Part shown: positions 11,085-21,792 of the stretch, one piece after another
Position numbering within the stretch: position 1 is the stretch's first letter
Layout of the letters: each line of letters starts with the position of its first letter
Assembly: GCA_973895155.1 (NCBI GenBank)
Contig: OZ316892.1
Location: 25,730,001-25,794,000 of the forward strand
Direction of reading: 5' to 3'
Source: Marsupella aquatica
Taxonomy: Eukaryota; Marchantiophyta
DNA: 64,000 nt
The notes under the pieces: model-generated
The model's input: the letters and a program-made list of their open reading frames with translations, nothing else
Told to the model about the DNA's origin: nothing
Databases searched by the model: none
Translations under genes and position numbers: made by a program

Positions 11085-13645
11085 TCAGAGCTCCAGCAAT
11101 GGAGGTGCCCCTTGATTGAAATTAGCGACACGGCCCATGAGAAGGATGACGCCGGTCGAATCCTCGCGAACGACGTAGAGGAAGGGGTGATCGGCGACGA
11201 AATCCACCTTGTAGAGAGGATCGATGGAATTGTACCTCGTGAGGCCGGCAACCATTGGACTAGCTCTTGCGCCCATGACGAGCCCACCTGTGCCACCATC
11301 CTCTGTCACCTCGACAATGGCCTCGTGGACCATCGACGACAGGGCGAGAGGCCTCTCTTTCTTCCCGAAGCTGTAGCAAAAGCACCCCACAGGCTGCTTC
11401 TTCTCGAGCCGATCCTCCTCGTCCATCAACATGCCTGAGAAATCGGCCTTCCGCTCTGAGAAGGGAAGATTTAAGCCCAAGCTGTGGAGAGCTCTGTTCA
11501 CCTGGAAATTGTATGAAGCCTTGAATTTCGGGAGGTAAAATTCCCCCACGGGTTCGGACCGCATTACCAGTGGCAGCTCAGTCATCAGCCAGTCTGCCGT
11601 AAGGTCTCGTTCCAGCTCTGGTAGCCCGTCTCTCTTCTCGGGGAGTATGATGTACATGGAGAAGGAGCGGTGGTCCTTCATACCTGCTGATTTGTATGGC
11701 AGCTTCAAAACCTTGAAATTGAAGGGCTCTTTGTTGGACGGGAGGGTCTCTGCAACAGGGGAGCCATTGGCGGTGACATCCTCTTGGGCCTTCGTTGGAG
11801 ATTCCGGGAAGCTCCAAGGGTCGGAATAGTTGAATGAAAGGGAAGCGTCGTACTCCGATTGAGAGGCCCAGTTGGAATAGGATTTGATCATCTGCTTCTG
11901 CTTACTCTTCATCATGGGGATCGAGACCGTTCCCCCGTCGAGAAGGTGGAAGGTCTTGGGAGTGGTCAGCTTTGCATCGAATTTCTCCTTCCATGTGCCC
12001 TTGAAGTAGAGTGCATTCACCACAAGAAGTCGAGTATATGTAAAGAAAGCCTCGGCTGACAGGATGTTGCTTGATTTTCCGAGCGTCTGGCTTCTCACCC
12101 ATTCGTTAACGTCCTTGCACACCTCAGCAGTCTGAACCAAATCAATCAAGACAAACAAAGATCAATTAATTTCGCCAAATTCCCGCGGAGCTAAAGTAAT
12201 TAAGACAAAAAGAACAATCAATCAGTTCCAGACGGTCCTTCAGTTGCCATCTCACTCACTAGACCTCATCTCTCGAATCATAATCCTCTACATCATAATC
12301 CTCGTGCTTAAAATAGGTCAAGTCTGATTTCTTCAGATGGCGGCAGCTAAAGTTTTAGAAAGCAGCTCTTCTCTTTCGAAGTTCTCAGCATAAGAACGGC
12401 ACCAAAGGCGGGAGACAGCAAAACGGTCGTGATGCAGGGGACTAGCCACCAAACCGTGACTTCAAGAAAGTACAGAAGGATGATATGCGGAGGTCGTACC
12501 CACATCATCATTTGCCATCTCAACAGACAATCAGGAGAACTCCACTTTCAATTGAATTCCAAGGTCACCCAAAAATAGAATAACAGATCACATAATTGAG
12601 CTTGCAGATAGAAGCCGCGTTCCATGCCCAGGTTTGTATTTGCAGACCACAAAACAGTTGAAAGAGGGGTTCTGGTAGAGTCAGCACACTCAAGAATGCA
12701 GGAGCTGAGTCCACCCTGAGTAGCTGCGACAGGGAGTTAAGCTGAATAGCAGGACGAAGAATCCGAGATCTTTGTCGAGTGCAGTTCGCAGTAACGGTTC
12801 TAGTATGCAGTGACAAAGGCGAACACAATGGCCACACAGACCATCAAATCCTTTTCACAGCAAAGACTAAGGAATGCATCGAACAAAGGGACGATGTGCT
12901 AGATAGGGTCACAGGTCGTAGAAGACGAAGTTGACATACTCGTCCAGCACAAAGGACAGTCAGTTTCCAAGAGAGACTACCAGAGAGTGAATTTCATCAG
13001 AATAGAAGACTGGAAGTTTCTCTCGTTACGTCCAATGATGCTCTAAACTGATTGCAAAGATCAAGATGTGCGTCTCTTGAATCAGAGAACGATTCATATC
13101 AGCTGCAAGTGAAATTTTCGACAGGTTGCACCTCATATTGGAAACATGTCTCACTCGACGGAAAATTAAGAAAACCCGGGATGGATGGAAGGAAAAGAGG
13201 CTGTCATTAATACCTTTGATCGGAAGTCTGTTTCTTGAGCCTCAGCACCGTAACCGGTCTTGACATACTTGGCGAACTGCGGATTAAACGGGTTCCTCTC
13301 GTCGACCCACAGCCCATTGGCAATCCCCACAACGGGACCGCCGGCCTTACTTGCATCACGAAAGATCACGTTATGCACATATAAGTAGAATTGGTGCATG
13401 GCATCCGCGTCTTTCTGCTTGAGATGGGAAACAAACTGGTCCAGAGTCGCGCCTTCTGCACCTGCAGCGGTCATGGCAAGAGCCGTGGCGACGCTAATTG
13501 GGGACATCACCAAGTTGCTGTCAAGCTTCTCGTGAGTGATGGCCTCCTTATACATCTGCATCGCATACTCGCTCTGGCTGTGCGCTTGCTTCACTATGGC
13601 CTGCTCAGACGCAAGGTCCATCGATACTCTCTGCTTCTCTGGCAT
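11085..13645 (-). CDS. Serpin (serine-protease-inhibitor fold), two exons
   Basis: Exon 1 is 13645-13214 (144 codons) and exon 2 is 12131-11085 (348 codons plus stop), joined in phase 0 across a 1,082-bp GT-AG intron. The product is about 492 aa against roughly 390 for typical plant serpins. The intron falls after a Phe-x-Ser-Lys motif, as I recall for Arabidopsis serpins. Fold signatures are NALYFKGTWKEKF, a FHLLDGG strand, ILPEKRDGL and the C-terminal DFVADHPFLYVV. The extra length lies mainly in a Ser/Pro-rich segment of about 45 residues before a FKVLKLPY strand, and in a charged insert before the hinge. The hinge keeps VEVTEDG but continues GTGGLVMGARA instead of the Ala-rich stretch of inhibitory serpins, and the reactive loop is about seven residues longer. 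No signal peptide is seen, so it is probably cytosolic. Whether it inhibits proteases is open. The first ATG is used; a second lies eight codons later. Confidence 0.93.
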
Positions 13646-14811
13646 ATTGCTATTTTTCTTCCAACCGGCAAAGACTTTCTATCCAAGCGCCAATTTTCGC
13701 CACACTTCCCTCGCTTCCTCTTCAACTCGAAGCAATTCCTCCGCTACTCAAAAAGCCAGCTAAGAACGCCAAATTCTCCCAAATTCAACTCCAATTTCAC
13801 ACAGTTAAAGATCGTCGGACGCCAAATCCTCCAATCAAATCTTCACCGTTACGACCAGACAACGTGATGGTCTGCTTCTGTGACACAATCCCCTTCTCCT
13901 TGGTCTTGCCTTGACTCGCCACTGCCGCCTCCTCCTGCTACTTCGCAAGGATGATCGTGGAAACACATCTATCTCCCTCCGAAAGTAGGCTGACACTCTT
14001 TCTCACCTCGTTCGGCTCCCTCCTCTCAGCAGCTCTCAAAATTCTGGGTCCTTTTGAGCCTTCCTCTCCTCTCCTCTCCTGTTCTCTCCTCTCTCGGCTT
14101 CTCCTCTCTTCTCCTCGATCTTCTCACGTTCTCTCAGTTGTCCTTCTGTACCAATCTTGTTGCTGCGCACGGCTCGGCGACCAGTGACCGCCGACCTTGT
14201 CTTCTTCTTCGTCTCGTACTCTCTCTACGCTGCTCTACACTCTTCGCTTCGCTGAGCGGCTCTTTCTCGTGTACCCAACTTGTCTCTTTGGCAGCTCGGG
14301 TGAGCTATGATGATGAGTAGTCGACTCCGAGTCCTTGCGTGATCTTGTATTCTTTCCTCTGCTTCTGTACACTCTCTCTCTCTCTCTGGGCATTCTCTGC
14401 TTCGACGCCTGCAAAATCTATCGGCTTTCTTCGGCTCTCTATATAGCGAGACGTCGTCTCGTTGCTCCCTTCGTGAGTTCCTCCTGCGGCATTCAATCTT
14501 CGTGGAGACGGTTTGTTGTACCTGCCTACTTGGCAGTGCGGCTGATGAGCTTTTTACGGTAACTCCCGGTAACTTCTAGGAAGAAAGCTCGAGGCAGAGT
14601 TTCTCGCAAACGTTTTGCTTCTTTTGCGCGGAAGAAGGTATCCTCCTCGTCAATCACGGTGATTAATTAAGCTAAGAGCTATCTCTTTGCCTCGAAATAA
14701 CGACCTGTAAGGGAGTCTCGAAGCTCAAAAATGGATGGCAGTTGGTCATAAAATTTTCACAAGATTACATACTAGGTCATGTCAAAGTTCTCCCATGTCA
14801 AAGTTCTCCCA
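13646..14811 (-). promoter_or_regulatory. Serpin upstream region with pyrimidine/purine tracts
   Basis: Upstream of the serpin ATG the plus strand is rich in CT repeats: CTCTCC units at about 14064-14125 and a TC run at about 14371-14388. These are GA-rich on the serpin sense strand. Such tracts are common in plant core promoters and 5' leaders. No TATA box or start site can be fixed by eye. No other gene is supported here despite several 60-158-codon frames. Confidence 0.45.
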
Positions 14812-15061
14812 TAACCAAAGTGTTTTATTTTTGTGACGTACTGGGTACTTATTTTGGTGGCCCATAACTATTTTGTAATGGCCGTAACAGCATTTTATAT
14901 CCTGAGCCATAACTGAGTTACAGTTAAGTTTTCCCATAACCAAAGTGTTTTATTTTTTAGGACATATCACCCTTATGGGGTATTTATTTTGATAGCCCAC
15001 AATGATTTTGTCATGGCCGTAACAGCATCTTATATCCTGAGCCATAACTGAGTTACAGCTC
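14812..15061. repeat. Tandem duplication, unit about 125 bp
   Basis: Two adjacent copies (about 14812-14933 and 14934-15061) share CCATAACCAAAGTGTTTTAT at the start, ATGGCCGTAACAGCAT in the middle and CTGAGCCATAACTGAGTTAC at the end. Divergence is moderate, so the duplication is not recent. No open frame crosses it. Confidence 0.8.
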
Positions 15062-16020
15062 TGCATTGACATGCCCTAAAAGGGATGATGGCATTGGGCC
15101 ATGAAAAAATGGTCATATCTTTTTCAAAAGATTATATACAAAGGTCTCTATTTTTTATGGTGTTACCAGCCTCTACAGTGACTAATAGCTATGGCATACC
15201 TCCAATCCTTATGGCAAAAAGTTACTGACTTTGAATTTCACAGTCTGTAACTTTTTGTGTCCATGACCCATAATTAGTGAAATAAGGTTCATCAAGTTAT
15301 CAGCTTTGAGACTGCCTATTGAATAGTGTCCTTCCAAAAACCAACATAGAACAAAGGTGGCCCAAAACTGAAGATGTGTGAGGCCTGCACCAGGGGAGAA
15401 GCAAGACCAAAGAGGAAGACTGCTAAAGTAGGGGTTTTACTACAGTGGGAGTGGCGCACTCTATACAAGAGGTCAGTGAAGTCCGGCCAGATCTGACCAA
15501 AGGGTGGGTCTGTGACAGAAGATCAAGTCTATCTGTTGGATCTGCAATGCAGCCTCAACTCTTGAGCCAGGGAATGCTTCATGGGCTGAGAGGAACTGGT
15601 GTTAGTGGTGAACCTTGTTGTAGCTGACCCTCAAAGATGTGGCCCTGAAAACTCTCTCAATTTCTCGGCTAAAGTCTTCAACCCAAAATGATGGGTCTCG
15701 GTAACTGCACATCAAAATATGACATATACTATGTACGGCACCCCTGCATCCGGTGAGAATCCTACTTTTTTTCAATTAATGAATGCAACCACATTTTGAT
15801 GTGTGGTTACCAGCAGGGCAAAATCACAGAAGGTCTTGTCTTTGTTTTTCAAAGGTAGAGACTGCAAGTACCAAAATTATGTGGACCTTGACCTACACTT
15901 TCCACTTCAGAAGCCATCAAAGGAGGAGGGGTTTCACGTACTACTTTCTCCCTCAATAATTAGCTGCCAGAACATGGGTTTAGGGTGGCATACATGCAAG
16001 ACAATTCCAATTCTATGGTA
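15062..16020. other. No supported gene
   Basis: AT-rich sequence with frames of 60-72 codons only. No domain, RNA gene or clear repeat was recognised. Confidence 0.45.
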
Positions 16021-17060
16021 ATTGACTGAACCAAACCAAGTGAAGTCAATTGTGGTGCCATGTCAAAACTGGAATCTATATTCTAAGGTAGGGAACTCCA
16101 AAATATGAGGAGCAATTTCTTGGGAAATTCAGGTGTGATCTCACAATTGGAACCTGCATCCTAGGGTAGGGTACCTACTCCAAGAATACTAGGACCAGAT
16201 TCTTGTGAATATACAACCAAAACATAGAGGTGGAGTGGCACCCCATCCTGGTAATTGTATATCAAGAACAAACAATCAAATATATATTTAGAATAACACT
16301 CAGTTATTTAAATAAAATAATTGAATTTGTCATTATATGAAATGACACACTACATCCTCGGTTGTCACAATTGATGTGCAATTACCAGGATGCAAATGGC
16401 ACAGATTAGCCCATGCTATGATATTTTACTTGACTGGGTTCAGTCAATTGTGGTATATCTCACACTAGCCCCAACTATCTGTTATTTGATTGAACGTGAA
16501 TAGAGAGGAGGGCAATAAAAATGTCACCAAAATATATTACTTGTTCACATTTTTTGAAGGTTAATGAAATGATTAAAATAACCATTGTACATGTCATCAT
16601 TTTAATAATCATACATAACAAACCATGCACTTTTCTATGCACATCCTTCTTTCTATGCACATATGTTTGATGGGGCCATAGTGCTAATTTTGAATATAAA
16701 TAAAAAGTATGATAAAAAATATCCATGATTATCATTTGACATGCATTATAGTCATGAGTTTTCACATCCACATGATCAGCCATGGAGTTAGGGTCTAGAG
16801 TATTTTTTATCATACTAGGTCTCAACTCTAGTTTGTAGTTGACTCTTTATAAGTAAGATTCCTAAAGGAGGATAATCAATATTAGAACTAATTCTTGGGA
16901 ATATAGGTGGAATGGGACATAATACAATAGGGTAATTGGACTGAACCCAGTCTAATCAATTGTAGTTGATCTCAAGGTTGGAACCTATATACTAAGGTAG
17001 GGTAACACAGAATATTTGGACCAAATTCTTGGGACATTCGTTCACTCTTCTTGCGACCAA
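16020..17060. repeat. Diverged direct repeats and a dispersed element copy
   Basis: Three copies of an approximately 80-110 bp block (near 16030, 16126 and 16940) share AATTG, a TTGGAACCT(A/G)-like word, CTAAGGTAGGG or CTAGGGTAGGG, and a (A/G)ATTCTTG(G/T)GA end. The interior at 16690-16870 (AAAAAATATCC, GGGTCTAGAGT, CAACTCTAG) resembles 57255-57490, suggesting two copies of one old dispersed element. The internal frames are not taken as genes. Confidence 0.5.
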
Positions 17061-17260
17061 ATAGTTTTTTGGTCACAGGCTGGCATGTCTATTTGTAATG
17101 ATGAACTTCATTAACTCCTAACCCAAGATGCTAGTGCTCGTTCAATTCACCATGGGGCTACCCCTCTTCTCACCTGGGGTCCTATTTTATTCTTTACCAC
17201 CTCGTATAGCACAAACCAAGATGTCAAATTGAAAATCCTTCAATATTCTAAAACATTCTT

Positions 17261-17312
17261 GCTTAAGCCCCTGCTGTTGGTATGTTGCTTAAGCCCCTGC
17301 TGTTGGTATGTA
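17261..17312. repeat. 26-bp tandem duplication
   Basis: Two copies of a 26-bp unit starting GCTTAAGCCCCTGCTGTTGG, at 17261-17286 and 17287-17312, differ only at the last base. Confidence 0.9.
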
Positions 17313-20300
17313 GCTGGCCCAGACATACTCAAACCGCTAGATTCTTGTTTCCTCTTGCTTTCCCTATAAGGCTTTCCAAGTTAATAAAATAATAAAACAT
17401 AAAAGTTTCAAGTTTATCCAAACGCATGAGCCACCCAATCATGATTGGAGAGGCTAAACCCACACTCTTATACCCAAGTAGTTTTCGTTTGTGTACGATA
17501 CTATCCGGCCAACCCTTCCCACCCTCTGCTCCCTTCCTCCAAATTTTTCCACAACTTTTGTCCAATATCATGTGTCTCTTTCTCACTCAACAAATTGCTC
17601 CCAATCTAAACTCTACCTACCCATATCAAAGGTTTAGATTTGAACCAAGATGGGTTCTTGGAAAATTCTAGTTGCCCATCCTTACTGGACAGCCCTGTTT
17701 ATTAAATTGATGATGCTTTTGTAGACCCTGAAAATTAAGCTATTCTATGATAATAGGATCTCGAAGCTCAAATGGACCAATGGAACTCTTCATTAAGCTT
17801 CTAGATGGAGAATGAAGCTCTCAAGGACCATCATGTTTGACAAGATGTTCCATAGACGCATGTAAGTCTTCATTTAAGCAAATACTGTCTATGGTAATTG
17901 GAGGTTGAAGTTCTCATGGACCATCCCTTTCAATAAGATGCTCAACCTTTGCATCTTGCATGGACCACTCTAAAACATTCAGTTTTTACTTAGCTAGCAT
18001 CTTTCTTTTGTGTAAATGTTAAACTGTTTTGGAGTGTCAAAAACATTTGCCTATTGGAGTCTGGAAGTTTAGTGTTCTGGTTCATTTGAGCATAATTTCA
18101 TTGTAACTGGAAATTATGTGCCTGAAACACAAAAATTAGAGGAATATTTGTCAAAAAATTAAGCCCAATGGACCGAAGGATAGGTTCTGCCCATCCCCAT
18201 GGACTGCGTAAACTTATCAGTCAGAACAGTGACAAACTGTTTTGGAAGGATGCCTTGAGTGACTTTTTCAAGCACCCCAACCAAGTGTAAACTGTTGGTT
18301 TTAGGTGAATTTGTGCACTTATTTGTTTGACTTTTAGATCTTTGTTTAATCTGCTGTCCAGTCTATTACCTCACAAAGCTTGAGTTTTTTCTGAGATGGT
18401 TTGCTATATTTCTGATGAGCACAAAAATGATCAAATGTTATAAATCAACGCCCACCAGACTATTCATTTTTGTATAGAACTCTCTGAGAAATTTGGGCAT
18501 GAGCAACACATTACCACGGTTGGGAAGGACGTTTCACTTTTGTGAAGGATGCTTTGAGTAGTTTGGACATGGGAACAACCTATCATGAGGTGAAATTGCC
18601 TGCAAACAGTTAGGAGCCTGTCTAAAGGTCAGAATTTATTTCTTTCTTTCTTTAATTTGGAAGGGGCAGATGCCCAGGAAACTTTATTCGGGAACACACA
18701 AGCAAAAAGACTCTACGGGTCAGAATTGAGTGAAAATCATGAAGTTGTTACTGGAATCTATTTAGAAGTGTTGCGCCAGTCCATCCAAGCTTTATCTTTC
18801 CGGGCTTCACAGAAACCCCTCAGTCCATCCGAGGTTTATTTTTTAGAAAGACACACATGATAGATATGCATATTCCATGGACTTCTAAAATGAAAATTGT
18901 TATTTGCTGGACCCCATTAGCCCCATGAAATTTTGGATATGTTCATTTAAGGTCCATCAAGTGTCTCGATCATTCACAGGGTCTATCAAATAACGTTTTT
19001 GATTTAGGGGTTCATCGAATATATCACTCCATTTTACCCTAATATAGTGTCACTCTATATTGCATTCAACTACCAAATCGTATTATGTTTTTATTTCCAA
19101 GAAACTCGGGCAGAGGCGCAGAGCCCAATGGACCATATTAGATTCTTACGTCATCATTTGTGACTCTAAACACAATCAAATCGTGACAGTACGACCACTT
19201 CAGATATTATTTCACCAGTTCTTAATTTGGTATCAAAATGATTTCACCTGTACCTGCATTATTATTAAAATAGCTCTTTCTCTGTAGCTAACTTTGGCTT
19301 CAACATTATTTCAAGTGCAGCTCGAGCTAAATTTGGAGGCATCTTGACTACTCACATGAAGACAAATCGACCCTGGTTTGCAACAGAATGGCCATGAGCG
19401 ACCCTATCCATTTGTTTTGTTTTCTACCGTGTCCTTTGTTGCGCAAATAGCTGGATCATCATTTCTTTCTCTCCGACATGTCCACCACTTGGCTACCAAG
19501 TTTAGTAGCCAAACTTGGTTTTAAGTACCTCCATTTTTGTGTCCTTTTTTTCCAACACCCCAATTTTTGAACTCATGTTTTGGCTTGCAAACTCACTTAC
19601 CTATTTCGAGTCCTACAATTAGAAGTTTTATATTGGAGGTGAGGGACCTGGCTGACAAAAGGGGTACATGAGAGACTTCGTAAATGTGGAGAGCACCTCA
19701 TTTGAGACATGTCTATTTTTAAGTACAGTAGATCTCCTTGTGTGGATGGGAAGGTTAATGTTTCTTCATATTTCTCACCTGTGTGTACAGTGTAAGTGTC
19801 TCAACCTTTTGTATGGCGACAACTACTTTGCTTAATTGGGCGGGAGGAGAAAGTTATCTGGTGTTGATGGATAGCTGTGAGGGCCTTTCTTGAGTTCTTG
19901 AAGTCTTTTGAATAATGTTTGGTTAATGTGTGGATTGAGTGTGATAGTTTCTCTTTTGTTGCTCTTACAAACTGCCAGGTAATCTCTCAACTGTCTTTCT
20001 TGGGAATTTGTGTCCATTGGTCACTGAACATATCTTGACCTGTCAGTCGTGTTGGCAAAGGGTAACCTCTGCTAATGTTGATATATGTTGACATTTTCCT
20101 TTTGGACATTCACCATTTCGAGAATTTATTGAATGAATTAAGTTAGAGCTCACCTAGATGAGGAGTATTTAGCATGTGATTTGAAAAATCTTAGTGCTGG
20201 CCGGGTGATAAGCGGCCCTTCATTTGTTAGGTTCACCATGATAAATTATACTGCACATAGTGATAAAAGTGGCCAACTTGTGTAGTTTAACTCAGTCAGT

Positions 20301-21150
20301 GCCTAGCTCAAAGTGTCTGCAAACCATTGAGTCTCACAATTGCATCTCGTTATCAACCCTCGCACATGCAATTGTGCTTACCACCTTCCCTTAATATGTG
20401 TCCACCCTCAAAATGTGGCTGGTCCACAAAACCTGGCCCTGGGTTTCTCCTGGTGGTTCACTGATTCACCCATGTCTTCTCGTGAGTGAACCCTGATTGC
20501 CTGTGGATTTTTCTGGCTGACCCAGTAGTTCCCCTATGGACAAACAGACAGAAAAAAATGTAATCTATCGAGAGCCTTGCTCTGCAAAAACAGTTATATA
20601 CAAAGGCCTGCTCCATATTTGGAAAAAAAATTGAGAGCATAGAGTTTGTTTTGGTTTTCGAGAGCGTGCATTTGTTTCTTAGCATGAACAAAAGTTGAGA
20701 TGGACTAAACATTTGGTAAAAAGTCTTGATTGACCAACACCACCCAGGTGGACAGTCCGAAGTATTACTTTACTCGAATTATACCTTTCCTTTGTATGAA
20801 CGTTGATATTTTTATATCAAAATTGCTTGGTCCATCCGGACAGACCCTTTAGTGAAATGTGGTCAACCATTTGGGCATCACCCTTCTTTTGATTGTTTTA
20901 AACTCATTCAACACTAAAGCCAGATCGGTCAGAATAAAGGCCCCCCACCCCTACGTCCACCACCACCACCACCACCACCACAGAGATTGGTGGCAGCAAG
21001 TGTGGCTGCTATCTCATCCTCTTCCCATGGAAAAATGGTCACAGTTTGCAATTCAATGAGTCATTACGTAACATTTTGAGAATCAGCTAGAAAGAAAACA
21101 TGAAGTTAGAGGGGAATTTTTAAATTTTGTTTTAAAGTAAGGGGAGGGAT
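17313..21150. other. Long gene-poor stretch
   Basis: I see no supported gene. A CCA trinucleotide run of about eight units lies at 20957-20981. All open frames are under 85 codons and without recognisable domains. Confidence 0.5.
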
Positions 21151-21333
21151 CCTTCCACTTGGCACCGTCGGATCACTAAGGCCGACTCTTGTCCCTGCTC
21201 GACAGGTATGTCGTGCAGTCAAGCTCCCTTTTGCCTTTGCACTCGAAGGCTGATTTCGGTCCAGCCTGAGGAAACCTTGGCACACCTCCGTTACCTTTTG
21301 GGAGGTCTACGCCCCATAGAAACTGTCTACCAG
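21151..21333 (-). rRNA. Nuclear copy of a plastid 23S rRNA fragment (pseudogene)
   Basis: Read on the minus strand, this matches my memory of plastid 23S rRNA domain V: TTTCTATGGGGCGTAG, CAAAAGGTAACGGAGG, AAGGGAGCTTGACTGC, GTCGAGCAGGGAC and GTCGGCCTTAGTGATCCGAC. It is only about 183 bp of a roughly 2.8-kb rRNA, carries substitutions and lies in nuclear repeats, so it is a non-functional nuclear plastid insertion. Together with the trnA piece at 21334-21538, in the same orientation, it came from the plastid rRNA operon, with an internal deletion joining the two. Confidence 0.85.
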
Positions 21334-21538
21334 GACTGTTCCTCGGCCCGTACTCACTCATGTCTCAGTAGACTTTATTAGTGGCATGTTCTAGTCCTCT
21401 TTCCCATTGTTGGGGAAGAGTTAGCCACAGGTTTAGGTAAACAATACTATAATTACCGCCTAGACAAGTAGGCATCCAACCCGTAAGAGCAACTACCCAA
21501 TGGCAAGGGCAGCGCTCTACCAACTGAGCTATATCCCC
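21334..21538 (-). pseudogene. trnA-UGC: Partial plastid trnA-UGC: 5' exon plus intron start
   Basis: The minus strand at 21538-21503 reads GGGGATATAGCTCAGTTGGT and continues to an anticodon-stem CCTTGC. This is the 5' exon of plastid tRNA-Ala(UGC). The group II intron start follows, with ACGGGTTGGATGCCTA and GTCTAGGCGGTAAT recognisable. The 3' exon is absent: the sequence passes into the 23S rRNA fragment. No mature tRNA can form. Confidence 0.85.
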
Positions 21539-21654
21539 TTTACCAAGCCCAAGCAAGGTGGCAACAACCAACCTAGCAACAATCAAGCAAAAGAAACATG
21601 ATGCAAAGCCCCCACACGGGGCAAACCACCCCCACAAAAAAACCCCAACCCCTA

Positions 21655-21717
21655 ATCAGGCCATGAGATCCAAAAGAGCCACAGTGGAGAGATCTCTTTT
21701 GGATCTCATGGCCTGAT
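21655..21717. repeat. Perfect 24-bp hairpin
   Basis: The arms at 21655-21678 and 21694-21717 are perfect inverted copies around a 15-nt loop, each containing CATGAGATCCAAAAGAG or its complement. The stem is too long and too AT-balanced to be an intrinsic terminator and lies directly beside a second hairpin. Confidence 0.9.
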
Positions 21718-21792
21718 CCAATCAAAATGATCTAGAGGGGTTCCTATCTGATATAAGCTCAGATAGGACCCCCTTAAGATCATTTTGATTGG
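21718..21792. repeat. Second adjacent hairpin, 34-bp arms
   Basis: The arms at 21718-21751 and 21759-21792 pair over 34 positions with three mismatches, starting CCAATCAAAATGATCT on one side and closing with its exact complement. The loop is 7 nt. It begins at the base after the preceding hairpin ends. The pair could be a composite fold-back transposon or a small-RNA precursor. Confidence 0.85.

Noticed and set aside
11112-11438. 108-codon plus-strand frame
   Set aside because: It is antisense to the conserved C-terminal part of the serpin.
13391-13867. 158-codon plus-strand frame
   Set aside because: It is antisense to serpin exon 1, which has clear family homology on the minus strand.
21365-21637. 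90-codon minus-strand frame
   Set aside because: It is the translation of a plastid trnA/intron fragment, not a protein gene.
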